DNA of 64,000 nt from Sporomusaceae bacterium (lineage in GTDB: Bacteria; Bacillota; Negativicutes; UBA1444), in contig JAHDPL010000007.1 of the NCBI GenBank assembly GCA_018434355.1, positions 124,001 to 188,000 of the forward strand, written 5' to 3'. The position numbers and the translations under genes were made by a program. Each line of letters starts with the position of its first letter. The stretch's first letter is position 1. A model generated the notes under the pieces. That model made no database searches. It saw nothing but the letters and a program-made list of their open reading frames with translations, and was not told the origin of the DNA. Shown here piece after piece: positions 35,572 through 43,403 of this stretch.

Positions 35572-36051
35572 ATGAATTTGAAACTGATGGAGCGCATTCA
35601 ACTGGTTGTTGGTGTTGCCTGCTTGTCGATATTTCTGGTGACGATTCTGATCCAGGTTTTTTCCCGTTATCTTGGCATTTCAGTCATGTGGTCGGAAGAG
35701 GTGGCCAATTTTTCTTTTATCTGGGCGGTATTCATGGGAGCGTCTATCATGCACAACAAGCAGGAGCATTTTAAATTCACGATGATTGCCGATAAACTTA
35801 CCGGCAAGAAAAAAATCGCGCTGGATATTTTCAACAACTTGATATTGCTGACATTCAACCTGCTGATATTTTACTACGGCGTGCAAACCGTCCTAAATTT
35901 CTGGGATTATACTTGGGTTTCGTTGCCGCTGAAAATGGGCTATGTTTGGCTTTGCATCCCGATAATGGGGTTTAGCATGAGCATGTACACGTTGTCGCAC
36001 TTGATTGGTAATGTCCGGCAGTTGCGCACCAAGGAGGCGGAACTGCGATGA
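35572..36051 (+). CDS. TRAP transporter small permease (DctQ family)
   Basis: A 159-residue protein with four helices (LVVGVACLSIFLVTILIQVF, NFSFIWAVFMGASIM, NNLILLTFNLLIFYYGVQTV and GYVWLCIPIMGFSMSMYTL). The conserved WSEEVANFSFIW motif of DctQ is present. The start is ATG with AAGAGGTG upstream, and the stop overlaps dctM by an ATGA. Confidence 0.95.
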   Translation: MNLKLMERIQLVVGVACLSIFLVTILIQVFSRYLGISVMWSEEVANFSFIWAVFMGASIMHNKQEHFKFTMIADKLTGKKKIALDIFNNLILLTFNLLIFYYGVQTVLNFWDYTWVSLPLKMGYVWLCIPIMGFSMSMYTLSHLIGNVRQLRTKEAELR

Positions 36052-37328
36052 GCGGATTTTTGCTGGTCTTATTATTTCTAGTTTTGATCATCATCGGAAT
36101 TCCGATTGCTTTTTCAATTGCGATTGTTGCCCTGGTGGGAGTCATGGGGGTTCCCTATATTCCGGAGATTACAGTGCCGATGAAAATGTTCAACGGCTTG
36201 AATTCTTTTGTTTTATTAGCGGTGCCATTGTTCATCCTGGCTGCCAATCTGATGAACAGCGGACAGATTTCGCAAAAACTGATCGATTTTTCCATCGCAA
36301 TCGTCGGTCATATTCGTGGCGGACTGGCGCATGCCAATATTCTTGTATCGATGATTTTTGCCGGAGTATCCGGTTCCTCAACGGCAGACACGGCCGGAGT
36401 CGGGAAAATTTTAATCCCGAACATGATGAACACCGGTTATGATAAGGAAACCGCCGTTGGGGTCACAGCGGCCTCCTCCACGATCGGCGTCATTATACCG
36501 CCCAGCATTCCGATGATTGTTTACGCCGGTTTGACAAACGCGCCGATTGCTGCCCTGTTTGTGGCTGGAATCGTGCCAGGAGTATTGATTGGTCTGGGAA
36601 TGATGTTGGTTGTCTATGTGATGTCCTTCAAATGTGGCTATCCCAAGTATCAGAAAACGACGATGCCGCAATTTCTGAAACTGTTGCTGGACACGATACC
36701 GGCATTACTTACGCCGGTAATCATCATCGGCGGAATCGTCACGGGCTGGTACACTGCGACGGAAGCGGCGGCGTTCGCTTGCCTCTATGCTTTGGTGATC
36801 AGCATGTTTGTGTATAAGACGCTGACGTTACGCGACTTGCCTATTGTATTGATTGAAACCTTGAAACTTAGCTCTTTGTCGCTGTTTGCCCTTGCCGCTG
36901 CCAGTGCGTTGGGTGAGCTGCTCGGGTACTACAGGGTGGCGACTGCCGCCGAGGCTTTTTTTACAACTTACATCACAAGTCCCTGGATATTTATGACGAT
37001 TGTGATTGCCTTTTTCTTGTTTATTGGAACCTTTATGGATGCGATTCCGGCGATGATTTTGTTCATCCCTGTCTTACTGCCGATTTCGTTGAAACTTGGC
37101 ATCGATTCGGTGTTGCTCGGGATTGTCACTGTCATCACACTGGCAATTGGTCTGATCACGCCTCCCTATGGGCTTTGTTTGCTGATTGCTTCGTCAATCG
37201 GCAATTTGCCGATTGAACGATCGTTCAAGGCGGTGCTGCCGTATTTGACAGTGATTTTAGTAGTCCTGGTATTTGTAGCTTATTTTCCTGACCTTAGCAT
37301 GATGTTGCCAAGAATGATGAATAAGTAA
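36048..37328 (+). CDS. TRAP transporter large permease (DctM family)
   Basis: A 426-residue membrane protein with about 12 helices that carries out sodium-coupled transport together with DctQ and DctP. Family blocks include FVLLAVPLFILAANLMNSG, the GVSGSSTADTAGVGKILIP loop and ASSTIGVIIPPSIPMIVYA. Length is normal. The gene is coupled to dctQ and followed by a terminator. Confidence 0.96.
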   Translation: MSGFLLVLLFLVLIIIGIPIAFSIAIVALVGVMGVPYIPEITVPMKMFNGLNSFVLLAVPLFILAANLMNSGQISQKLIDFSIAIVGHIRGGLAHANILVSMIFAGVSGSSTADTAGVGKILIPNMMNTGYDKETAVGVTAASSTIGVIIPPSIPMIVYAGLTNAPIAALFVAGIVPGVLIGLGMMLVVYVMSFKCGYPKYQKTTMPQFLKLLLDTIPALLTPVIIIGGIVTGWYTATEAAAFACLYALVISMFVYKTLTLRDLPIVLIETLKLSSLSLFALAAASALGELLGYYRVATAAEAFFTTYITSPWIFMTIVIAFFLFIGTFMDAIPAMILFIPVLLPISLKLGIDSVLLGIVTVITLAIGLITPPYGLCLLIASSIGNLPIERSFKAVLPYLTVILVVLVFVAYFPDLSMMLPRMMNK

Positions 37329-37349
37329 ACGATAAATATTTTATGCCCG

Positions 37350-37394
37350 AACTGCCCCGAAGTTTGAAGTGATTTCAAGCGGCGGGGCGGTTTT
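37350..37394 (+). terminator. Terminator after dctM
   Basis: AACTGCCCCG (37350-37359) pairs with CGGGGCGGTT (37383-37392), with a small inner hairpin in the loop and TTTT at the end. Confidence 0.65.
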
Positions 37395-37464
37395 CATGCA
37401 ATGCAGGAAAATTGATCGGCAGAACGAATACGGAACAATAAGAACAACAGTGGGAGGTAAGTTC

Positions 37465-38295
37465 ATGACAACGACAAAAACTGAAACTGCAATTCAGGTT
37501 GATTTGGCGAAATGTACGCGTTGCGGCTTTTGCGCTGAGGTCTGTCCATCGGGAATCATTCGTGTGGATGTAAACGGTCCGTCACTAATAGCACCAAAGG
37601 CCTGCATAAAGTGCGGTCACTGCGTCGCGGTCTGTCCTCATGCGGCGATGGACCACAATCGCAACCCGCTGGCAAAACAAGTGAAACGTCAGGCAAGTTT
37701 GACGGTTTCCGCCGAGATGGCCGAACAGTTCTTGCGCAGCCGGCGCTCGATACGCGCCTATAAGCCGGAAAAGGTTTCGCAGGAAAAAATACTGCGGTTG
37801 TTAAATGTAGCGCGGTTAGCGCCCTCGGGCGGAAATTCACAGGGAGTCTCCTTTTTGGTTTTAAGTGATGCTGCTGTGTTAAATCAAATATCAGCGGCGG
37901 TAGTCGATTGGCTGGAAGAACAAATCAACCAGGGTGTGGCATGGACAAAACCTTACGCCGGGATGGCAAAAATCTATCGCGAAACCGGTTACGATGTAGT
38001 GTTGCGGGGCGCGCCGCACCTGCTGCTTTCATTGGCTGCGACAGGCAATCCGATCGGTCGCGATAATGGTCGCTATGCATTGACTTATGCAGAACTATTT
38101 GCAACTTCTTTGGGTCTGGGAAGTTGCTGGGCGGGCTTCTTTGAAATGGCCGCCTTTTCGAATTATCAACCGCTGCTGGACCTGATCGGGGCGCCGGAAG
38201 GCAAGACGATTACCGGCGCGATCATGCTGGGAGTGCCAAAACATCAGTATCAACTTTTGGTAGAACGTAATCCGCTGGATGTATTGTTTAAGTAA
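37465..38295 (+). CDS. Ferredoxin-nitroreductase fusion protein
   Basis: A 276-residue fusion. Residues 10-60 are a two-[4Fe-4S] ferredoxin (C17, C20, C23, C27 and C47, C50, C53, C57). From about 88 a nitroreductase-fold FMN domain follows (RSRRSIRAYKPEKVSQEKIL, APSGGNSQGVSF). Such fusions take electrons from low-potential donors inside an anaerobic cell. ATG 37465 has GGGAGGT upstream. The gene has terminators on both sides and so may be separate from the TRAP operon, although it closes the cassette. Substrate unknown. Confidence 0.92.
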   Translation: MTTTKTETAIQVDLAKCTRCGFCAEVCPSGIIRVDVNGPSLIAPKACIKCGHCVAVCPHAAMDHNRNPLAKQVKRQASLTVSAEMAEQFLRSRRSIRAYKPEKVSQEKILRLLNVARLAPSGGNSQGVSFLVLSDAAVLNQISAAVVDWLEEQINQGVAWTKPYAGMAKIYRETGYDVVLRGAPHLLLSLAATGNPIGRDNGRYALTYAELFATSLGLGSCWAGFFEMAAFSNYQPLLDLIGAPEGKTITGAIMLGVPKHQYQLLVERNPLDVLFK

Positions 38296-38318
38296 AGACA
38301 GGCGTGTAGTGCGCAGAA

Positions 38319-38368
38319 TAAAGCGGGATGACTGTCAAGTATTTTGCCTTGACAGTCATCCCGCTTTA
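38319..38368 (+). terminator. Very long hairpin terminator before ylxM
   Basis: A perfect 21-bp stem (38319-38339 with 38348-38368) with an 8-base loop ends in TTTAATTT. Its right arm contains the TTGACA of the ylxM promoter. Confidence 0.85.
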
Positions 38369-38377
38369 ATTTATAAT
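38349..38377 (+). promoter_or_regulatory. Perfect-consensus SigA promoter for ylxM-ffh
   Basis: TTGACA (38349-38354), 17-base spacer, TATAAT (38372-38377). The expected start site, 7 bases downstream, is the A of the ylxM ATG, so the transcript should be leaderless. Confidence 0.88.
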
Positions 38378-38383
38378 CAATCC

Positions 38384-38746
38384 ATGATTGAAAAAATGCT
38401 TCGCATTGGCCGGTTATATGATTGCTACGGCGCGTTGCTGACAGAGAACCAGCAAAAATGTCTGGAACTCCACTACCTGCAAGATCTGTCGCTGGGCGAG
38501 ATCGCAGCCGAATTGTCGGTTTCCCGGCAGGCAATCAATGATATGTTGCGTCGGGCAGAAGATTCTCTGGAACAATACGAAGCGAAACTCAACCTGTATT
38601 CGCAGGAACAACAACGGTTGCAATCGTTGCGGGAGCTACGGAGAATAATCATGGACGCAAATGGATCCTCCCCGGTGGATCCTGCACTGCTTACACTGGC
38701 TGTCGAAAAAATCGACGATATTCTCAAACAAGAGATGAGGGACTGA
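38384..38746 (+). CDS. ylxM: YlxM family DNA-binding/SRP-associated protein
   Basis: A 120-residue helix-turn-helix protein of the sigma-70 region-4-like YlxM family, always encoded before ffh and thought to modulate SRP. The signature DLSLGEIAAELSVSRQAIND is present, and the C-terminal half is coiled coil. ATG 38384 aligns with Bacillus YlxM. No ribosome binding site precedes it because the promoter ends 6 bases upstream. ATG 38396 is the only other candidate and also lacks one. Confidence 0.93.
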   Translation: MIEKMLRIGRLYDCYGALLTENQQKCLELHYLQDLSLGEIAAELSVSRQAINDMLRRAEDSLEQYEAKLNLYSQEQQRLQSLRELRRIIMDANGSSPVDPALLTLAVEKIDDILKQEMRD

Positions 38747-38749
38747 GGC

Positions 38750-40099
38750 GTGTTGTTTTCGGGATTGGCGGATCGTTTACAAGGTATCTTTAAGAATCTG
38801 CGTGGCCGCGGTCGTTTGTCGGAGACCGATGTCAACGAGTGTTTGCGCGAAGTACGCATGGCGCTACTGGAAGCTGACGTAAACTTCAAAGTGGTAAAAG
38901 ACTTCATCGCCCGGGTCAAAACCCGCGCTGTGGGGGCCGATGTGCTGGAGAGTTTGAATCCGGCCCAACAGGTCGTTAAAATCGTTTACGAAGAAATGAC
39001 CGAAATGATGGGCGGCGCTCAGCGAAGCATCACTATGGCGTCCGAGCCACCTACCGTAATCATGATGGTCGGCTTGCAGGGTTCCGGCAAGACGACGACA
39101 GCTGCCAAACTAGCCAGACACTTTGCCAAACAAGGCAAACGTCCCTTATTGGTTGCGGCTGATTTGTATCGACCGGCTGCCGTGCAGCAACTGCAGACGC
39201 TTGGCAAGCAGCTGGACATTCCTGTTTTGGCGATCGAAGGAGAATCGAATCCGCTGGCGGTTGTTCGGTCGGTTCGCGAGACTGCGCTGTCGCAGCTGCG
39301 TGATGTCGTGATCGTTGATACGGCTGGACGATTGCATATCGACAGCGAACTGATGAACGAGCTTAACAATATCAAGGCACTGGTCAAACCCCACGAAATC
39401 ATGCTGGTGGTTGACGCAATGACCGGACAGGATGCGGTTAATGTCGCGGAAAACTTCCATGGCGTGGTAGGAATCGACGGGATCATCCTGACAAAGATGG
39501 ACGGCGATGCGCGCGGCGGCGCGGCGTTGTCGGTCAGGGCAGTCACGGGCCGGCCGATAAAATTTGTCGGTAGCGGCGAAAAAACCGAGAACTTGGAAAT
39601 GTTCCACCCGGACCGGATGGCGTCGCGGATTTTGGGAATGGGCGATATGCTCAGCCTGATAGAAAAGGCGCAGGAAACTTTCGACAAAGATAAAGCGATG
39701 GCTTTGCAGCAAAAAATGCGCAAAGACGAGTTTACTCTCGATGACTTTTTGACACAGATGCAGTCGATCCGGAAAATGGGTTCGTTTGAACAATTGCTTG
39801 GCATGATTCCCGGTTTGGGCGGCAAAATGAAGCAACTCCAGGATATGCAGGTCGACGAAAAGGACATGAATCGGGTGGAAGCGATCATTCAGTCCATGAC
39901 TAAAAAAGAACGCCGCGACCCCTCGATAATCAATGGCAGTCGCCGCAAACGCATCGCTGATGGCAGCGGTACCCGGGTGCAGGACGTCAATCGATTGTTG
40001 AAGCAATTTCTTGAAGCGCGCAAGATGATGAAGCGTATGCAGGGGATGCAGAAGGCTGGACAAAAACTTTCTTCCTTCCGGTTGCCTTTTGGCAATTGA
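38750..40099 (+). CDS. ffh: Signal recognition particle protein Ffh
   Basis: Ffh is the SRP54 homologue that binds signal peptides and the SRP RNA. The 449-residue protein has the N domain, GTPase motifs GLQGSGKTTTAAKLA, ADLYRPAAVQQL, VDTAGRLHIDSEL and TKMDGDARGG, and a Met-rich M domain ending ARKMMKRMQGMQKAG. GTG start with a GAGG-rich stretch upstream. It lies 3 bases after ylxM. Confidence 0.97.
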   Translation: MLFSGLADRLQGIFKNLRGRGRLSETDVNECLREVRMALLEADVNFKVVKDFIARVKTRAVGADVLESLNPAQQVVKIVYEEMTEMMGGAQRSITMASEPPTVIMMVGLQGSGKTTTAAKLARHFAKQGKRPLLVAADLYRPAAVQQLQTLGKQLDIPVLAIEGESNPLAVVRSVRETALSQLRDVVIVDTAGRLHIDSELMNELNNIKALVKPHEIMLVVDAMTGQDAVNVAENFHGVVGIDGIILTKMDGDARGGAALSVRAVTGRPIKFVGSGEKTENLEMFHPDRMASRILGMGDMLSLIEKAQETFDKDKAMALQQKMRKDEFTLDDFLTQMQSIRKMGSFEQLLGMIPGLGGKMKQLQDMQVDEKDMNRVEAIIQSMTKKERRDPSIINGSRRKRIADGSGTRVQDVNRLLKQFLEARKMMKRMQGMQKAGQKLSSFRLPFGN

Positions 40100-40149
40100 G
40101 ATTGACGAATATCCAATGATGGCTTGATTATGAAAAGGAGGTGAAAGAT

Positions 40150-40434
40150 ATGGCAGTAAAAATTCGTTTGCGTCGTATGGGTGGCAAAAAGGACTCTTTC
40201 TTCCGGATTGTGGTGGCTGACGCCCGGTCTCCTCGCGATGGGCGGTTTGTTGAATCCATCGGTTATTATGACCCGACCACAGAGCCGGCGACAGTGAAAA
40301 TGGATGAAGAAAAAGCGCTTGAGTGGATCGCCAAAGGCGCCCAGGTTACCGATACGGTAAAAGCCCTGCTGCAAAAGCAAGGGACCCTGAAAAAAATCGA
40401 AGAAATGAAACAACAAGCCCGGAAGGAGGGCTAA
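40150..40434 (+). CDS. rpsP: Ribosomal protein bS16
   Basis: A 94-residue 30S protein. [20 protein letters not shown] and [16 protein letters not shown] are the S16 signature. ATG 40150 has AAGGAGGTG upstream. It begins the conserved rpsP-khpA-ylqD-rimM-trmD run. Confidence 0.98.
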   Translation: MAVKIRLRRMGGKKDSFFRIVVADARSPRDGRFVESIGYYDPTTEPATVKMDEEKALEWIAKGAQVTDTVKALLQKQGTLKKIEEMKQQARKEG

Positions 40435-40439
40435 TCCAG

Positions 40440-40670
40440 ATGAAGGAACTCGTCGAATTGTTGGTGCGGTCTCTGGTGAAAAACCCGGACCAAGCCTGCG
40501 TTACGGAACGTATTGAAAATGACACCTGGATTTATGAAGTGACAGTTGCCCAGGAAGACATGGGCAAGGTCATCGGCAAGCAGGGGCGTATTGCCAAAGC
40601 GATCCGTACTGTGGCCAAAGCAGCGGCAACCCGGGATAATCGAAGGGTAATGGTGGAGATAATCGGATGA
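40440..40670 (+). CDS. khpA: KH-domain RNA-binding protein KhpA
   Basis: A 76-residue single-KH protein that partners with KhpB (Jag/EloR) in RNA binding and control of cell division in Gram-positive bacteria. The GxxG loop is GKQG in GKVIGKQGRIAKAIRT. The start follows GGAAGGAGGG at the end of rpsP, and the stop overlaps ylqD. Confidence 0.96.
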   Translation: MKELVELLVRSLVKNPDQACVTERIENDTWIYEVTVAQEDMGKVIGKQGRIAKAIRTVAKAAATRDNRRVMVEIIG

Positions 40671-41074
40671 AGACAATCACTTTAAAATGTCCGGTGACAG
40701 TCAAGTCGAAAGTTACCGCTGTTCTCAAAGAACAACTGGTAGCTGAGATCAAGGAAGCCATGGCCAAGGTCGATATGGAGTTGCAACAAATCGAGTTTCA
40801 CGCAAAACGCTTGATGACCGAACAGGTCCGTTCCGACGTGCAGGGATTGACGGCATTGCGGCAACAGATCGATGGCGAGAAACAAAAGCGGCTTGAGCTC
40901 AAAAACCACCTGCAGGAAAAAATGAAAGAAACGAGCCAACTGGAACTCGGCGCTGAGATTGTTCAGGGAACGATGGAACAGATGGTAACGGTTCAAGAAG
41001 GCGATGACCTGCAAAAACTGATGAATCGTGAGATTTTGCTGGAAGACGGCAAAATTTTGGCGATTCGAGAATGA
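40667..41074 (+). CDS. ylqD: YlqD family protein
   Basis: A 135-residue protein of the YlqD family, found between khpA and rimM in Bacillus and relatives. It begins with a short beta segment (KTITLKCPVTVKSKVTAVL), has a long central helix likely to form a coiled coil (about 25-95) and ends with a beta-rich tail. No catalytic motif is visible and its function is unknown. ATGA overlap with khpA. Confidence 0.88.
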   Translation: MKTITLKCPVTVKSKVTAVLKEQLVAEIKEAMAKVDMELQQIEFHAKRLMTEQVRSDVQGLTALRQQIDGEKQKRLELKNHLQEKMKETSQLELGAEIVQGTMEQMVTVQEGDDLQKLMNREILLEDGKILAIRE

Positions 41075-41086
41075 GATGAGGGCGCA

Positions 41087-41584
41087 GTGAAAGATAATTT
41101 GATCGCTGTGGCCAGAATATCTTCAGCGCATGGAGTCCGTGGAGAGGTGAAATTGTTGCCTCTCACGGACTTTCCGCATCGTTTTGAATCGACAAAGTAT
41201 TTGTTGCTTGCCGATGGGACAAAACTGGTGTTGGAATCGGCTCGTGTGCACAAAGGGATGGTTCTGGCGAAATTTCAAGGATTTGATACGCCGGAAGTCT
41301 GGTTGGATTATCGGCAAAAAGAACTGTATGTCACCGAAGAAGATTTGATGCCGCTACCTGCCGGCCAATATTATATTTATCAAATGATCGGATTGGCGGT
41401 ATTTGATGAACAAGGGACGTTGCTGGGGGAATTGTCCGACGTATTGCAGACAGGCAGCAACGATGTTTATGCGGTAAAACTGACGGACGGCGAGGAACTT
41501 TTGATCCCTGCGATTGAACGTTTTGTCAAACAGATTGATATGGCTGCCCGAAAAATGATCGTGGTTGTGCCGGAGTATTGGTGA
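41087..41584 (+). CDS. rimM: Ribosome maturation factor RimM
   Basis: RimM helps assemble the 30S head near S19. The 165-residue protein has the N-terminal [21 protein letters not shown] and a C-terminal PRC-barrel ([20 protein letters not shown]). GTG start. It ends close to or inside the trmD start region. Confidence 0.96.
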   Translation: MKDNLIAVARISSAHGVRGEVKLLPLTDFPHRFESTKYLLLADGTKLVLESARVHKGMVLAKFQGFDTPEVWLDYRQKELYVTEEDLMPLPAGQYYIYQMIGLAVFDEQGTLLGELSDVLQTGSNDVYAVKLTDGEELLIPAIERFVKQIDMAARKMIVVVPEYW

Positions 41585-41589
41585 CGCAG

Positions 41590-42342
41590 ATGCGAATTGA
41601 CATCGTGTCTTTGTTTCCCGAGATGTTTGCCGGGCCGCTTGGTTGCAGCATCATCGGTCGCGCTCGCGAGGCGGGACTGGTAGACTTGCATGTGGCAAAC
41701 CCGCGCGATTTTACAGTCGACAAGCATCATATCGTTGATGACTATCCTTTTGGCGGCGGTTCGGGAATGGTGATGAAGCCGGACCCTTTTTTTGCCTGCG
41801 TTGAGAGCTTGGTCGATAGTATCGCGACGGATAAGCGACGGGTGATTCTGATGAGTCCGGTCGCGCCCCGGTTTTGTCAGGCGGATGCGGAACGATTGAG
41901 TCAGTACGAACACCTGATTTTGTTATGCGGGCACTATGAAGGGGTCGATGAACGGGTACGCGAGCATCTCTGCGACGAGGCGCTGTCGATTGGCGACTAT
42001 GTGCTGACGGGCGGGGAGTTGCCGGCGATGATTGTCGCAGATACTGTGGTGCGGCTTTTACCAGGCGCTTTGGGCGCCGAAGACGGTGCGGCCAAGGATT
42101 CGTACTCATCAGGCTTGCTTGAGTATCCCCAGTATACGAGGCCTAGGCAATATCGGCAGTGGGAAGTCCCTGCGGTCTTATTGTCCGGCAATCATGCGGA
42201 AATCGATCGCTGGCGGCGGCAACAGTCTCTGCGGCGGACTTGGCAGCTGCGCCCCGATCTGTTGGACGCTGCGGCTCTGTCGCCGGCAGATTTAAAATAT
42301 CTGGCGACATTGAAAAACAGACCGGATGAATGTGAAAAATAA
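41590..42342 (+). CDS. trmD: tRNA (guanine(37)-N1)-methyltransferase TrmD
   Basis: TrmD methylates G37 of tRNAs reading CNN codons, preventing frameshifts. The protein (about 250 residues) has the SPOUT trefoil knot with [15 protein letters not shown] and [19 protein letters not shown] 41590 gives the family start [15 protein letters not shown] 41581 has a closer ribosome binding site and would add three residues. Confidence 0.96.
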   Translation: MRIDIVSLFPEMFAGPLGCSIIGRAREAGLVDLHVANPRDFTVDKHHIVDDYPFGGGSGMVMKPDPFFACVESLVDSIATDKRRVILMSPVAPRFCQADAERLSQYEHLILLCGHYEGVDERVREHLCDEALSIGDYVLTGGELPAMIVADTVVRLLPGALGAEDGAAKDSYSSGLLEYPQYTRPRQYRQWEVPAVLLSGNHAEIDRWRRQQSLRRTWQLRPDLLDAAALSPADLKYLATLKNRPDECEK

Positions 42343-42354
42343 TGCTATATGTCA

Positions 42355-42383
42355 TTGTCATTGTCAAATCATTATGATACAAT
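42355..42383 (+). promoter_or_regulatory. Internal SigA promoter for rplS
   Basis: TTGTCA (42355-42360), 17-base spacer, TACAAT (42378-42383) with an extended -10 TG. TTGTCA is repeated directly next to it. Confidence 0.7.
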
Positions 42384-42388
42384 CTTAA

Positions 42389-42450
42389 TGTTTATACAGG
42401 ATGGTCCGCTGAGTGGCAAGCGCCGCCATGAACATCCGGAGAAAGGGGAG
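42389..42450 (+). ncRNA. Candidate L19 autoregulatory leader
   Basis: The rplS leader can fold into one rod: ATGTTT with GAACAT, then ATGG with CCAT, then CGCT with AGCG at the tip. Firmicutes are known to carry L19 leader structures upstream of rplS. The match is structural only; I could not test it against the family model. Confidence 0.4.
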
Positions 42451-42455
42451 CAATC

Positions 42456-42797
42456 ATGGATATTATCAGGATTTTGGAACAGGAACAATTGCGCACCGAC
42501 ATTCCCGCATTTCGGCCGGGAGACACCGTCAAAGTGCAGGTAAAGGTCGTCGAAGGAACCCGTGAACGTCTGCAGGCATTTGAAGGTCTGGTCATTGCCC
42601 GTAGTGGCGGCAGCTCGCGTGAAACTTTCACCGTACGTCGTATTTCTTACGGTGTTGGCGTCGAAAGAACCTTCCCGGTGCATTCCCCGCGCGTTGAAAA
42701 AATCGAAGTCGTGCGTCGCGGTGTGGTTCGTCGCGCGAAACTCTACTATCTGCGCAAACTGACCGGAAAAGCAGCCCGAATTAAAGAAAAACGCTAA
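42456..42797 (+). CDS. rplS: Ribosomal protein bL19
   Basis: A 113-residue 50S protein at the subunit interface. [20 protein letters not shown] and the C-terminal [16 protein letters not shown] are diagnostic. The ATG follows GGAGAAAGGGGAG. It has its own promoter and terminator, although it lies in the trmD neighbourhood. Confidence 0.98.
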   Translation: MDIIRILEQEQLRTDIPAFRPGDTVKVQVKVVEGTRERLQAFEGLVIARSGGSSRETFTVRRISYGVGVERTFPVHSPRVEKIEVVRRGVVRRAKLYYLRKLTGKAARIKEKR

Positions 42798-42810
42798 ATT
42801 TAACGAAAGA

Positions 42811-42840
42811 AAAGGGGCTGGAAGCAGTCCCTTTTTCTTC
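42811..42840 (+). terminator. Rho-independent terminator after rplS
   Basis: A 10-bp stem (AAAGGGGCTG with CAGTCCCTTT, one G-U), loop GAAG, then TTCTTC. Confidence 0.85.
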
Positions 42841-42863
42841 ATTTGCGGAGAGGTCGTGTTTTT

Positions 42864-43391
42864 TTGTCAACAATCAATTGGGGACAGGAAGTCAAGGACT
42901 GGGTAGTATCGATACTGATTGCGGTCGTACTTGCCTTGTTCATCCGATACTTTATTGTCGAACTGTATCTGGTCGAAGGGCCGTCGATGCGTCCGACTCT
43001 GGTCCATAGCGAACGGTTGGTCGTCAACAAGTTCCTTTATCATTTTCGCACGCCGGAACGCGGCGAGATCATTGTATTTCGCTATCCACGCGACCCCAGC
43101 CGCGACTTTATCAAGCGGGTGATCGGCTTGCCGGGCGATATGATTGAAGTGAAGCAGGGCCAGGTGTATCGCAATGGTGAATTGCTCAAAGAACCGTATA
43201 TTTTGGAAATGACCCGTGGCAGCTTTCCGGCGACCAAAGTGCCGGAAGGGCACTTGTTTGCCATGGGTGACAATCGCAATAATTCAGAGGACAGCCGTTC
43301 CAGGGCCGTTGGATTTGTGCCGTTCCAGATGGTTAAAGGAAAAGCGATGTTGGTGTTCTGGCCACCTTCTGAGTTTAAGACGTTGCCGTAA
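42864..43391 (+). CDS. lepB: Signal peptidase I
   Basis: Signal peptidase I removes signal peptides on the outer face of the membrane. The 175-residue protein has one N-terminal helix (VVSILIAVVLALFIRYFIV), the catalytic S41 in EGPSMRPTL and K84 in FIKRVIGLPGD, and the C-terminal GDNRNNSEDSR box. TTG 42864 is chosen, with GGAGAGG about 10 bases upstream; TTG 42843 would add 7 residues but lies before that site. Confidence 0.95.
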   Translation: MSTINWGQEVKDWVVSILIAVVLALFIRYFIVELYLVEGPSMRPTLVHSERLVVNKFLYHFRTPERGEIIVFRYPRDPSRDFIKRVIGLPGDMIEVKQGQVYRNGELLKEPYILEMTRGSFPATKVPEGHLFAMGDNRNNSEDSRSRAVGFVPFQMVKGKAMLVFWPPSEFKTLP

Positions 43392-43403
43392 TGAGTTGTA
43401 CTG

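Noticed and set aside
37329-37464. SRP RNA (ffs) gene near ffh
   Set aside because: The gap holds a terminator and a ribosome binding site, and no GNAR-tetraloop hairpin typical of SRP RNA was found.
39019-40063. Two open frames of about 290-305 codons opposite ffh
   Set aside because: They arise from codon bias in ffh. The translations are low-complexity and look like no protein family.
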